A stretch of 64,000 nucleotides of DNA from Sciurus carolinensis (lineage: Eukaryota; Chordata; Mammalia; Rodentia; Sciuridae), in NCBI RefSeq assembly GCF_902686445.1, contig NC_062232.1, positions 16,226,897 to 16,290,896 of the forward strand. The letters are read 5' to 3'. A program made the translations under genes and the position numbers. Under the pieces are notes generated by a model. It saw only the letters and a list, made by a program, of their open reading frames with translations, did not search any database and was not told the origin of the DNA. Positions 35,320-47,534 of the stretch are shown in pieces; the first letter of the stretch is position 1; each line of letters starts with the position of its first letter.

Positions 35320-36015
35320 TATGTGCCTTGTTTGCTGCAGTCATAGCTACTGTGGAATTCTGTTTCATGGCCCTTTGCTTGGAAATGCAGGTTTCTAGCA
35401 GAACTATCCTTGAAATAAATATAAGGAGAAAAGAATTCCCCCATGGTATTTGGTGGGGTTCTGTATTACCTCTTCTCATAGATCTTTTAAAAGACTGCTT
35501 TCCTCTATTGAGTAATTTCAAACATTTTTACCCCAGGGTATATGGCTCATTAAAGTGGTGATTTTCCACTTGCAGGTACAAAAATGAAAAGAGGGCTGGC
35601 AGAGCCATGCCCCACAGAAACATGGCATCTGTTCAGAGCTTATTATTTTCACTAGCTACCTGCCAAAGACCACAAACCAATGGAGGGTTCTTTCTCAACA
35701 AAGATAACAGTACTGTAATTGACATCATTCCCTCTCTTAAGGAAGCTTACCAAGTGATGGCAAGTGCCACCCAAGCAAACAAACAAGAGGGAAGCATGAG
35801 ACATTAGGCAACATAAATATGGGTTTTTTCACATTGTTTTAAAGAAAAATTTGGAAGGAGAAAGAGAGAAGATTGAAGAGACATGTCAATTTCAGTGGTT
35901 AATCCTGCTTTCCAGCCTGGTCCACTTCTGCCCTCCCTTCTCCCTTTGATCTTCTTTCCAGTTGGCCTGAGGTTTGCAGCAGAGAGTGCTGATCTAACCG
36001 AGCTTCTCCCTTTCC
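35320..36015. other. No gene recognised upstream of the small frame
   Basis: Unique-looking, no obvious repeat. The last 20 bases (to 36017) form the pyrimidine tract and AG that precede the small reading frame. Confidence 0.4.
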
Positions 36016-36017
36016 AG

Positions 36018-36271
36018 GAGGGCTTTTTGCGATGTCTCTGATGTCTCCGTGCAAACCCAATATTCTTACTGAAAATGAAGTAGGGGACAGAAGTGATACA
36101 GGAATGAATATGCAAGCTCACAATCCAAAAGAACAGGCTCCTCCCCCAAATTATGAGCAGATTCTAAATCATACAGCATCAGCAAATGCAGAAAATATAT
36201 GTATCTGTATGAAAGATATGCTGACGCTATTATATAAATCTATGCGTCTGCCTCCAAAAGCTGATGATTAA
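36018..36271 (+). CDS. Unrecognised small reading frame, possible terminal coding exon
   Basis: A 79-codon frame begins at ATG 36032 and ends with TAA (36269-36271). It lies 14 bases after a splice-acceptor-like site, 'cttctccctttccag', whose AG is at 36016-36017. No in-frame stop separates that site from the ATG, so the frame could also continue from an upstream exon. The product would be soluble and acidic to neutral, with a PPxY-type motif (PPNY, residues 38-41), two close cysteines in ICIC (residues 56-59), and no signal peptide or membrane segment. The frame is outside recognised repeats. I do not recognise the family and see no upstream exon or promoter; it may be chance. Confidence 0.28.
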
Positions 36272-36274
36272 GTA

Positions 36275-37175
36275 GAAGAAAGTAATCAAGGCTTGACTCT
36301 GTCTACCACAGCACAGGAAAGTGCCAGGGCTGTTTTGTCATTGGTGTTTTTCCTCCCCCGTAATAGATTCTCTTCCCTCTTCCACACGAAGTTTACAAGG
36401 CTATGTTTAGAATAGACGTCAGAGCTGGGAAGCCAACTCCCAAAAGCAAGACTTTCCCAAGGGTGTCATCTTGTGGTACTGTTGTGTATTACAACATTTC
36501 TTCGAGCTGATGCAGACAGCTGGAAACCAGAGACAAACAACTTGGAACAAGTCCTTTTGTGATATACAAAGTCGAACCTCTGGGACTTGGCCTTGAATAG
36601 TGTGTGGCAAGTGCCAAACACAGGTGTTGAGATGGTTAAAAATGTTTAAGTGCCTCCACAAGGCATAAATCATAAATTGGGAAACAGAAGGTCTTTGGTC
36701 AGCCTGAACAGTCAACCATGAAATTATTTAGAAAGCCCACTGAAGAGAGAATTATAATGCAACATGTAGGAAAAGGATTTAGAATCCCTGCATTTCAGAG
36801 ACAGAAGAGTCTCTCTAGAGGTGGGCTTACCCTGGTGGTACTGCTTTAGGTAAAATGAACATAAAACTACTTTTTATTAGATTCTGAAAGGAGTTCATGG
36901 CTTGACAAAAACTAAGAAATAGGGCTTGAGATCCTAGCCTGAACTCAAGCCCTGGAAGAAAATTCTACCTACAACAGTCTTGACAGATTCAGGAACTCTC
37001 AGTTTGGACTTTATTGTGGTAAAGATGCCATTACCTTGAGGCAGTTGTTCAAGGCTACTCACTTCTAAGCATTCAGAAGTTTAATATTGAATTCGATATG
37101 AATATTGAACAGTGCTTCCCTAAAATGTCAACCTACTGGGCTTAGTCTTCCCTACCACAACATAATCTAGACCTT
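36275..37175. other. No gene or clear repeat recognised
   Basis: Unique-looking sequence downstream of the small frame. No poly(A) signal stands out close behind it. Confidence 0.4.
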
Positions 37176-37177
37176 TT

Positions 37178-37302
37178 CCAAATGGCATCTCTTCAGGGAG
37201 TAAGGCTGTAGCTCATTGGTAGTGCTTTCCTAGCATGTGCAAGGCCCTGGGGTTCAATCCCCAGTGCTGGAAAATAAAGATATACCAAATGGCATCTCCT
37301 CA
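37178..37302 (+). mobile_element. ID SINE with target-site duplications
   Basis: The element spans about 37196-37284 ('taaggctgtagctcattgg', 'gtgcaaggccctggggttc'). It is flanked by an 18-base direct repeat with one mismatch: ccaaatggcatctcttca (37178-37195) and ccaaatggcatctcctca (37285-37302). Confidence 0.88.
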
Positions 37303-39435
37303 CATCATCCATGCCAGTTTGATGCCCTTCTTTCATGTCTCACCTTTATCAGGCTAAATCTACTGGCCCCTACAGTTTTCATTTGCTGTGGTTTTCAGAG
37401 CCTTCATTTCAAGGAACCCTCTCCTTTTTTTTTTTTTTTTTTTGAAAGCTCCTTTGAAAACCTGACATACAAAACTGAACATACTACCCTCTGTGACATC
37501 CCCTTCCACTTACTGGTTTCCTGACTTGAACTCATTCAAAACACCCAGACACTCTTTTATATTTCTGCCACTCTGCAGTCTAACTCAGAGTCTTTCATCC
37601 TTTCCAGTTAAGAAAAGCACACCCCTTAATCAAAGATAAGAAAATGGAGGAAGTAAACTAGGAGCAGTGTGGTTCTTTCTCCCTGTCCTTTGTATCACTT
37701 CATTCACCCTAAGCAGACCTATCCTTTATTTCATTTCTGGTTCAAATACAGCATAAAAGCCTTTTTATTGCTAACATTGGATTTGCCTCAAATCTGAGCT
37801 TTTTCTAGTCTTTTCATTTTCATTCTGATAAATTTATGACATGCTTTGTGTTTATCCTTTAGTGATGTCAGGTTTCTGTTTTTGCACAAATTGCTTTAAA
37901 ATCAAAACTATTGAGCTGCAGCCTTAATGGTTTCTTTAGATCTGCACCCTTTCTCTCTCTTCATCAGCTTTCTTTAGAAGCAACCATTTTCTCTTAGCTC
38001 TCCTTTGAACTCTATGAGAACACACACATGCACACACACACTCATGGCACGTTATACGTACTTGAAATTTTCTTCCTTGAACTCTGGAAACATGCCTGGG
38101 GATCCTTTTTTAGGCTATGTCAAACTATTCTTGTCATTTTCTCCTGTTTCCTATCACTCCCACTGCCTCCTCATTGATGATAATTAGGATTGGTAAATCA
38201 GCTCTACTCACGGCTTTATCAGCACTGTAAGGTAATGAGAGGCAAACAAACGAGACAGTGACAAATGATTAAGGCCAGAGATGAAATTAGGAAGAAACAG
38301 ACCAAAAGAACAGTACTAAAAAGAACTCTATGAGTGCTGTGTCTCACAGTTTTTCTCGTGTACTCAGCCTGGTGAAATGGTGGCTGGCGTGGATTTTCAG
38401 AGACGAAGGTGTGGCTACAATAACCAGCTGTGGAGTGAACAGAAAATGTACAAGATCAGAGTAGGTGGAAGTACTTGCCTTGTTCTTACCTTGAGTACAC
38501 CAATTCCTGAGCCACCAGCAGCACACGTCTTTAGGTACCTCATGAACTAGAGGACCTTACAATCCCTTAGCCAAGATTGTTCCAGAAATCTGGCCAGGCT
38601 GAGCACAATGACTAAAAGCATCAGAGCCTGCAGCTGAGGGATTGAGGATAGCTGCAGCCAAGCAGACCCACCTAATATAAACTCTGCAGTCAGAAGGCAA
38701 TTTAGCAGCAGACACTGTCCTTGTTGGCAAAATGTATAATTCCTTCTCACCCTGGCAGGCACTATAGGTGTCCTGCCCATATCCGCTCAGCACTTACCAG
38801 CCCTGTTAATGCTGACAGCTTTTGATTGCAAACATCTGCAACTCTCCCTAGGTCTTGCCACATACCCAACATAGGTCCAAAATTTCAGGAAAACAGCCCT
38901 CAGTCATTGATGAAAGGGATTTGATGGCAAAATGCCCTAGCTTCTCACCTCCAAGTGGGACAACTTGGAGTTATGTGCTAAGTAATTTCCCAAAAATGCC
39001 CAGCAGGACTGAGCTCCTGCTTCCACAGTGGTTCACAGATACCCATAGTAGTCTATATTGATGGACTGCCTTCCCTTTCCTTCCCCACTTCCATGCTTGG
39101 AGATTCACACCTCCTAGTATAGTGTACTCAGATCAGGGTGGGGTGGGATGGTGGGGATATGCTCAGCTTAAGCTACTTCCTGATTGTAGTTCTTTAAATC
39201 CCATCCCTTTCTCCCCCTTCTCTCAGGGCCTACATAATGACTACTCCAGGAAAAGTATCTTTCTAGACTACTCCTGACTAACTTTGTCACCTTGTGCCTC
39301 CCCAGGAAGGCAGTCATGAAACAGTTTCCATGATTTTCCACATCTGCTCATAAATGGCTTCCCTATTACACTAAGCACTGTGGGAACCCTGCCTATAAGC
39401 CAGTCTGACAATTCACCTTCCTGCCAGTCTCTACC
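37303..39435. other. No gene recognised
   Basis: Contains an 18- to 19-base T tract near 37424 and a short CA-rich stretch near 38022-38041. Open frames are short and lack exon features. Confidence 0.4.
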
Positions 39436-39439
39436 AGTC

Positions 39440-39600
39440 TGCTAAGGCAGTGAGTCTAAGGACATGATCCAAGCAAGGTTCTCCACATTCAAATTGCCTG
39501 GGGCACATGTTGAAAATGAAGTTTCTTTGGTCCTACCAACCGATTCAGAATATCTATAGATGAAGCTCAGGAATCTAGAGTTCAGACAGTTCCAAAGGTG
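39440..39600 (+). mobile_element. Possible hAT-type transposon relic
   Basis: 'ttcaaattgcctggggcac', 'tggtcctaccaaccgattcag' and 'gctcaggaatctagag' resemble the internal order of MER1-type elements. The termini are not clear. Confidence 0.4.
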
Positions 39601-39604
39601 ATCT

Positions 39605-40335
39605 TATACAGTGTGACATTTGTGATCTATTGTTCAGAAGTCTGTGCACTCAGCAATCAGCAGTACCAATTTACTTCACTCAGTTATCTGCCCAAACTTG
39701 TTCAGCAAAACCCACAGTACTCAGAGGACAAAGTCAGATGTCTCTAAATGGCCCTCCCTCAGTTTGGTAATACTTTTCCTGCCCTCTCTGGCTGTCAACC
39801 CTGCTTTGCTCAATTGTGTAGAGAGCAGGCATGCCTGGTGGTTTAGGCACCCTAGGGAGGAATTTAGCCAATGCCGATAGGTGTAGGCATCTGAAAACCC
39901 AGCTGCCTTGTTTGGATTTGGGATACACTCTTAGGGTGTAACTTACCTGCAAGAGCTCCCCTGTGGGATCCGGCTGAGGTGGGGACTTTAAGAACATCCC
40001 TTTGCTTGGCTTCCTCACATTCTCTGTCCTGCCCTTCCATTCCCTTCCCTGTCTCCCCTGGGAGCATGTCCTTAATACACCACTTGCACATTGATCCTCA
40101 TCTCAAGGTCTACTTCTGGAGATATTTACCTAAAAACTTATTTTACTCCTTTTTGTTTTTCCTGACTTTTGCTACATGAGTGAACTTCCAAGTAGCTAAT
40201 TATACCATAAATAATCATTCTATTCAGTAAAATTGTTCACAAGGAGTTTAAGTTATATTTAAAGAAGGTACCTGGGTGGGTATAGGTCATGAAAGCTCAT
40301 GCTCTTTTTTGTACTCTACCATTTCCCCCTTCCCT
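39605..40335. other. No gene or clear repeat recognised
   Basis: Unique-looking. Overlapping short frames on both strands (39644-40091) show no conserved motif. Confidence 0.4.
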
Positions 40336-40337
40336 TT

Positions 40338-40560
40338 AATAATAGCTGATATTTAATTAGCATATACTGTATTCCAAGCAACGTTTTGGGCACTTTAACG
40401 TATTTTATTTAATGTTCATAACAACCCTATGGTATTGGCACTTTTATCATTTCATGATGAAAAAACTGATTACATAGATAGTAAGTTACTTGCCTGAGGT
40501 CATGAAACCAGTAAGTAGAAGAACCAGCAATCAATCCAGGCATTCTGGTTCTGATATCTG
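40338..40560 (-). mobile_element. MIR SINE relic, antisense
   Basis: 'aatgttcataacaacccta', 'gatgaaaaaactgattac', 'agtaagttacttgcctgagg', 'aaaccagtaagtagaagaacc' and 'caatccaggcattctggttc' form the reverse MIR order. Confidence 0.7.
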
Positions 40561-40564
40561 TGAC

Positions 40565-41580
40565 TGACACAGATCTTTCACTTCTCAGGGTTATTTGGCA
40601 TAACTCTGACATTATGACCTGTCTTGCATTTTATGTGAACATATCTTGTTTTACCCCTTTGAGTATGGATCCAACTCTTCATATCATTTATAATTTCTCC
40701 CTAGGACAAGACATGCCATATATGTACTTGTATATTGATTGGTCGTATTCTTCACCAAGTTCCTCCTGCCTGGTCCTTGGTACTCTTCTTCAGGCATGAA
40801 CCTCCTCTGGTTACATGCCCCAAATTTCTCCTCCTCATCATCTGTCATCATCATGTGCCATGCCCCATAGGTTGTTTAAATTTTAGATACTATATAACCA
40901 AATTGTATGTGTTGACTTAACTTCATGAATAATAGTAAAATTCAAACCTATCTAAATCCCCTATTCCTGTGCCCCAAATCAAGATATATTTTGCATACTT
41001 TGTTGTCCAATTTGTTATCCACTGGTAATATGTGGCTATGTCAGTTTAAATTAATTCAATTTAAATTTGTTTCCTCAGTCCCACTGACCACATTCCAAGT
41101 GCTTAATAACTACACATGGCTAATGGCTATCACAGAAAACAGCATAGATAACAGAACATTTCCATCATCACAGAAAGATCTCTTAGCACTACTTTAGAGA
41201 TCAACATAGTTGATTTTTCTCTGAAAAATAAATATAATTATTTCTTGCCAGTGTCCATAGACTCCTGAACACTATGAGTAAAATCATATTTATGACCTCC
41301 CTAATATACAAGGATGCTAATATGTAACCTGTGAAAGGGCTGAAAGATGTGGATGAAGTCCTAGGGAATCTTGGAGGCACCTGGAATTCGGGTAGCTATG
41401 GCTCTGCTTCTTTATTTGATGAACTTTGTGTAGCATCAAACACATTCCCTCTTGTTTGCTAGCACCCATCTTCCCAGAGTCCCTGGTCCTCAAAGGACAT
41501 GGGAATGTGAGGATTTTAAAACAAAACTAGATGACACATCTTTTTCCTCTTAATGCTGAGATCTCTGTTTAAAAGCAAAA
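40565..41580. other. No gene recognised
   Basis: AT-rich. A segment near 41020-41160 ('tggctatgtcagtttaaatt', 'gctaatggctatcac') has transposon-like character but cannot be assigned. No exon-like frame. Confidence 0.4.
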
Positions 41581-41584
41581 TGAG

Positions 41585-42420
41585 ACAACTCAACAACAAC
41601 AAAAATCAAATAACTTGATCAAAAAAATGGGCAAAGAACTTCAACATTTCTCTGAGGATGACATATGAATGGCCAAAAAGCATATGAAAAGATGCTGAAC
41701 ATCATGAATCATCAAAGAAATGCAAATCAAAATATTACCTTACATTCACGAGGATGGCCACTATCAAAAATAAAATAAAACAGAAAATAACAAATGTTGG
41801 CAGGATGTGAAGAAATTGGAGCCCTTATGCACTGTTGGTTGAAATGCCAAATGAGACAACCAGTATGGAAAACAGTATGGTGGTTTCTTAGAAAACTAAA
41901 AACAGAACATGATATTCAGCAACCCCACTTCTGGGTATATATATCCAATAGAGTTTAAAGCAGGGTCTCCAATAGATATTTGCACACACATTTTCAGAAA
42001 AGTACTATTCACAATAGCCAAGAAGTGAAAGCAACCCAAATGCCCATCAGTAGATGAATGAATAAATAACATTTGGTTTAAGCATATAACGGAATATTAT
42101 TTAATCTTAAAAAGGAAGAAAATCCTGTCACATGCACAATATAGATGAACTTTGAAGACAAGTAAAGTAAGCAAGTCACAAAAAGATAACTACATATGAT
42201 TCCACTTACATGGGATATCTAAATAGTCAAATTCATAGAGACAAAAAGTAGTATGGTGGTTGCCAGAGGTTGGGAGAAGGGAGAAATGGGGCATTATTGT
42301 TTAATGGGTATAGAGTTTTAGTTTTACAAGATGAAAAATTCTGAAGATATTTCACAACAACATACTATAATTAACACTACTGAACTATACACTTAAAATG
42401 GTTAGAATTGTAGAAATATA
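41585..42420 (+). mobile_element. Old L1 LINE 3' end
   Basis: 'aatgggcaaagaacttcaac', 'aatggccaaaaagcatatg', 'gcaacccaaatgcccatcag', 'tgccagaggttgggag', 'tttagttttacaagatg' and 'gaactatacacttaaaatgg' follow the L1M-type 3' order. No coding frame left. Confidence 0.85.
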
Positions 42421-42429
42421 TAGAAGGGG

Positions 42430-43600
42430 GAATCTAGGAGGACCAGAATTGCCATGGTGAGGAGGATGGGGCAGTGCATCTGGCTTGTTCCTGCAGGAAA
42501 GAGATGGCACACTCCAAAGTAGAATTGGGGAAGTTTAATAAAGAAAGTATGTAGAAAATGCAGGCAGGATTGAAGGAAATCAACAAGGCATGGTGAAACA
42601 CCCGAGTAAGTAACAGGAGAAACTCACCCTCATACCTAGACTTGAAGTTATTCCACTTCTCCACCAATTTCTCTGAAACTGGAGGGTACTATAGCTCTGG
42701 GAGAGGGCTGTCTGATGGGAGCTGTGGCCTTCACTAGAGGAAAATGGCTGCTGTCCATCAAAGCCTGGCATGAAGCAAGCTGGAAAAACAAATACACTGA
42801 CCTCCTCGCTCTGTTCCTGTCTCTAATTTCCTGCTGGTCTCCCTCATTGGCTAGAATCAACAGGAAGCAACCACTTTCCAGACTGGATCTGGAGGGACAA
42901 ATGGGAAATACCCAGCTCAGGGGCTCAAGCTATTTTCATTTGGACATTGAAGGCATCTGGAGAGTTTGAAGACATCCAGGTTACACATGCACCCACTAGA
43001 GCCTTTGTCTGTGGTTTCACCTCTCTCCAGCATCTCAGTCCTCCTTTTCCTGGTAACAGAAGCTGCTTTGTCATGTGAAACTATCTTTCTTCAGCTTTGT
43101 GTGGTTCTCTATCCCCCTGGTAAGGGTGGAGTGACATCAAGGCCTGATAAAAGATAACACCCCATGTCCCCAACCACTTGGGGAGATGATACTTGGTATG
43201 CGCGAAGTAGAAAAAAGTGGAGTTTGTCCCTGGAACTTTAGCTCTTCTCTCCTTGCTTGTTTCCTTCCTATTATCTGTCCATCCATCCATCTATGGAGAA
43301 GAGAGAAGCTGTCTTTTCTCCAAGGTCAATGACATGAACTTTGCCCTCTCCTCCCCACCTCGTGGAGGAATATCTAGGAGATTAAAAGACCAACACACAG
43401 AGAGAAACAGAGCTGAGAGGACAGAGAGAGAGACAGAGAGCAAGCACCCTGATGATATCACTCAACATCTTAGAGTCCATGAAATAAGTTCTATCTCTGG
43501 ACTCACCAGTTTTCTGAACCAATAAATCCCTTTTTCCTTAAGCTGCCTTGAATTGGATTTCTATTACTTGTGCTAGAAAAAGGTGCAGCATGAAAACCCC
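42430..43600. mobile_element. Possible LTR-type relics
   Basis: At 42430-42700 a 'ggaagtttaataaagaaag' block suggests an antisense LTR. At 43490-43575 'ccaataaatccctttttcc' with 'aattggatttctattacttg' resembles the 3' end of an ERVL-type LTR in forward orientation. The family and the ends cannot be fixed by eye. No viral protein-coding sequence was recognised between them. Confidence 0.35.
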
Positions 43601-43604
43601 ATAA

Positions 43605-44470
43605 CAGAAAACACACACTCAGACACACACTGACCTAAATCACCCTCTCTACTGCAGTCACCCCCACTCTCTTCCTGTCTCCACCCTTACAAACGACATT
43701 CAAAGAAATCTGTAATTTCATCAACTCTCACAGAAATGCTAAATCACTGTGTTATTTTAGTACAGTATGTGAGAGAAGGCAATTTTATATTTTAAAAATG
43801 AATTTAGATGAGTATATTATTAAAGATTGTATTATAATTTTCACTTTAATGTATTCTTTAATAATATTCATAATATATAAGGACAAAGTTTGACTTTCCC
43901 CATTTAACAAGTGATGCATGCTGCTTAATTTATTTCAAATTAAGTATGCAAGAAGGAGCATGGTTTATCTACAAATTCAAAATGACATTTTAATATTGTG
44001 TTTGGGGACCAAATGTGTATTAATATGTAGATCGAAATTTAACTATGTGTTGAAACCCTCCAAACTGCTTCCATGACCTGATATTTGGAATTCTTGAATT
44101 TTGCACTTTAAAAAAATCAATTACTTTATTATTATAATTTTCATGTTTTGTTTCTAAATGAGGAGACATGAGTACTTTCTGGCTGCTATTTGCAAGTACT
44201 CTCCAGAAATAACACACTGTGGGGTTGGATAATTTTATTTCCAATAAAGGAAAAGCCAAATTGGATTAAAAAAAATCTCCTTTTAACATTTGTTTTGAAG
44301 AACCAGAGATATCTAGATATACTAGGAAATGATTGTATGTATCTACCTTATTGATCTGAGGTCAAAATTCAGAATTACTATTTTATGTCCCTCAGCAGCT
44401 CATTCTAATTTTTTAACCCTCTTAACCACTTTAAGGGAAGAATTCAGTAGATAGTTCTATTTTAAATCAA
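43605..44470. other. No gene or clear repeat recognised
   Basis: AT-rich unique-looking sequence with no frame above about 80 codons. Confidence 0.4.
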
Positions 44471-44474
44471 TGTT

Positions 44475-44580
44475 CTTGGGGCTGGGGTTGTGTCTCAGTG
44501 GTACAGCGCTTGCCTAGCTTGTGTGAGACACTGGGTTCAATTCTCAGCACTGATATAAATAAATTAATAAAACAAAGGTC
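44475..44580 (+). mobile_element. ID SINE
   Basis: 'ggggctggggttgtgtctcag' in pieces, 'cgcttgcctagcttgtgtg', 'gggttcaattctcagcac', then an AAAT-type tail and 'aaaggtccatc'. Confidence 0.8.
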
Positions 44581-44631
44581 CATCAAAACATAGTTTCACT
44601 AAAAAAATCAATGATTTTCATTGCTGTTGTT

Positions 44632-44748
44632 GTTGTAGATGGACACAACACCCTTATTTTATTTATTTTTATGTGGCACTGATGGAACCCAGTGCCTCAC
44701 ATGTGCTAGGCAAGTGTTCTACAACTGAGTCACAACCACAGTCCTAAA
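44632..44748 (-). mobile_element. ID SINE, antisense
   Basis: 'gtagatggacacaacaccc' (complement of the extended ID tail), T-rich stretch, 'gatggaacccagtgcctcac', 'gtgctaggcaagtgttctac' and 'actgagtcacaaccacag'. It lies about 50 bp from the forward ID at 44475-44580. Confidence 0.8.
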
Positions 44749-44849
44749 TCAGCATTCTTGATGCCACCTCTCTTTACTCAATAACCCATTCAAGAATAAG
44801 ACAATTGAATAAAAATAACTGAAAGCTGTGAAATGGCCCCACTGTAAAG

Positions 44850-44965
44850 CCAGGTACCTATATAGTCCCAGCGGCTCAGGAGGATGAGGAGGGTGCATCA
44901 CTTGAACCAAGGAGTTCAGGACTGGTTTTGGCAACATAGCATCACCCTGTATTAAAAATCAAAAT
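44850..44965 (+). mobile_element. B1-like SINE
   Basis: 'aagccaggtacctatatagtcc', cited in part, 'cagcggctcaggaggatg', 'ttgaaccaaggagttcagg' and 'gcaacatagcatcaccctg': a diverged 7SL-type left half with no ID half. Confidence 0.65.
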
Positions 44966-45268
44966 AAAAAACAAAAATGAAATACCATAGCAAGTGAAGT
45001 AGTTAGCTGACCAATCAAGCAGCTCATGTAGGATCTAGCCAGGTTGATCTTCATGAACTGCCCCAAACATCTAGTCAATACTTGGAGGCTTTCATAGTTA
45101 AATTAAAACACACTACTAGATTTCTAAAATCACGAACCTGGGAATACTTTTGTAAACCCCTGAATATTCTTAGTACCCAAACTCTAGTTGGATATCTTGG
45201 ATCCATATCCTAATTTGGCCTCTCACTAGCTCTGAGTCCTTGAACAAGTTATTTCCTTTATTCTGATG

Positions 45269-45275
<7 letters not shown>

Positions 45276-45324
<49 letters not shown>
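45276..45324 (+). repeat. (TA)n microsatellite
   Basis: About 24 uninterrupted TA units followed by gtatgtata. Self-complementary, so it can form a hairpin or cruciform. Confidence 0.97.
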
Positions 45325-45332
<8 letters not shown>

Positions 45333-45644
45333 AAAAATGAGGATTTAACATATCTAGCCAGTGAGGTTGTCTAGTCCACAATCTGGGTACACCATCATCA
45401 GATGCAAAGACAGGGAGAATGTCACCTTGGACTTGGCTGAAGTTGTTTTCGCTTTGATTTACCATTAAACCAGCAGATGGATAAAAGATGTGCAAAAGAT
45501 AAACCTGATAATGATTCAAATGAGTGAGTGGATGCAGCTTATCAAAGCAGAACTAACAGAATGAGGAATCCAACATCAAAGAAATGAAAAGCCCAAACTC
45601 ATTATATTGTTGGGCTGGGACTGGGTCATGTTATAATAGCAGTT

Positions 45645-45865
45645 ATTTTTAAAGTGTGGTCCCCACATAGGCATTTTTGCCCTGGGTATTTATGGAAAAT
45701 ACAAATTCTTGAACCCCAGCCAGCCCAGACAACTTTGGAAACTTTGGGGCTGAGGCCTGGCAATTTGTGTTTTAATGAGATAAAAAGTCATGGCATTTTC
45801 AAAGTATCCAAAATCAGATTGATTCAGATTTCTCATCACCCAGTGCTGAGAGACACTGGGACAAT
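45645..45865 (+). mobile_element. hAT-type transposon relic
   Basis: 'taaagtgtggtccccacat', 'caaattcttgaaccccagcc', 'ggctgaggcctggcaatttg' and 'tgttttaatgagat' follow the MER1/hAT-type internal order. Confidence 0.5.
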
Positions 45866-46219
45866 GTCTTCAGAGATGGAGGAAAAAAGGGTTAGAACCT
45901 AAAATTCTATACTTAACTAAGGCATTGATCAAATGTAAAGGCAAAATAAAAATATTTTCAGACATAGAGATATTAATTTTAGAAAACCACAGGCCCTCCA
46001 GGGGATTCTCACAGACACTCAAGTGCAACCCGCACTATAGCATGAAGCAATTCTTTTTGGAACCAATTTCATATTCTTGTTCTTTTATTCATGGGGCCTT
46101 CTCTCCACCCAGAGTTATTGTGAGGATAAAACACTTGGAAATGCTCTGGAAATGCTCTCTTACCCACAAAACCCTATGCAAACATGAAGGATTTGTTTTT
46201 CTCAAGAGAAAATGTTAGT

Positions 46220-47410
46220 GTATTTAACAACCACTTCTCACAACACTGGTCAATAAGAACTGCTAATAGGTATGGAGTTTGGACTGTCCCAAAAGGCAAT
46301 GACCCAGAGATCTTTCCCTGTGGTCTTTGGGGATCACATTTTTATATGTGAAGGAGAAATTCTGGGCTTGGAGCATGGTGGTCCTAGGTACTAGGGAGGA
46401 GCAGGGAGGAATGGTGTATGTGGGACATGCTACTGATTGTAAGGAAAACCTTCCTTAATTGCTTAATCCCTTAATCACCTTGATGGCTGATTACCATATT
46501 AAAGTCATCGTGGGAATTAAAAAAAAAAAGACCCAGATTCTTTTGACTATACTTATGCTTTTTCTTTACTTCAAAAACAAAGCCAGAAAAAGTATGGCAA
46601 CTAGAATATTGCTAGTTCTCCAGGAGACTTAATAATAGTTTTCCAACAACCCTATAATTTCAAGATGTGATCAAATAGAGGTGCCTTTATCCCGCCATTC
46701 CCTCTTGCCCTCTCTCTTGGCCATATCTCTTTTTTTTTGCTATCAACAAGAAACCAGTTCTTCAGGCCTCCAAACTCATTCTTGATACAGAAAGAAGGTA
46801 TTATTTTGTAGTTGCATATTAAGAAGATATCTGATAACATTTTTAACTACAGAAAGGGATTTTGAAATTGGCACTCTTTCCCCAGGAATAACAAAGAAAT
46901 GCAAGCAAGGGTATTTTTATGAAGTAAATAATGTTCCAGGAAGCAGGTTGGTTCTATAAAACCCAGACCCTCCTGTTTCCAAGAATTTTCAGATAAGAGT
47001 AATGGTTTGCATTTTTCTCTTTCAAAGGAAGGTTTCAACAAACAGCCAGCAGGTTTAAAAATGAATCTTAATAACATTGTGTCTGGACCATCACCTTTGA
47101 TACTTTCCTATTTTCTCTACTGCCTAAAATACTCACATAGATATATATTTAGCTTTGGAGATCTGGTGACTTAAGAACCAATAGGTCTCAAGCAAGAGAT
47201 TATTAACTCTCCTCTCCCTCCCCTTCTATCCCCTCCCTCCTACAGAATCCTCTGTTTTTTCTACCACTTTACTAAGAAGTATTGAATTCAGAGACAACTG
47301 GCATTCTGCCCAAAGAATCTGAGTATTTGAACCAGCTACTCTAAGAATAACTCAGGTTTAAGTTTAGAAATACAACCCTAACCCCAGAGGACTGCCATGT
47401 GATTAGCACC
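46220..47410. other. No gene or clear repeat recognised
   Basis: Unique-looking AT-rich interval. No exon-like frame. Confidence 0.4.
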
Positions 47411-47414
47411 TAAA

Positions 47415-47525
47415 CTGTGGCTCTCAAAGTGTGGGTGGCCCCTGATTCAGCAGCAGCAGCAGCAACATCTGCGAATTAGTTAGAAATGCTAGTTGTCAGA
47501 TCTACCTGGATGACTTTAGATACCT
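47415..47525 (+). mobile_element. hAT-type transposon relic
   Basis: 'gtggctctcaaagtgtggg', 'gattcagcagcagcagcagc' and 'agttagaaatgctagttgtc' resemble the first half of a MER1/hAT-type element. A CAG-rich stretch lies at 47446-47463. Confidence 0.5.
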
Positions 47526-47534
47526 GAGTATTCT

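Noticed and set aside
35039..35521. A 160-codon minus-strand frame.
   Set aside because: Much of it runs through an L2 3' end in antisense; no motif or start context supports it.
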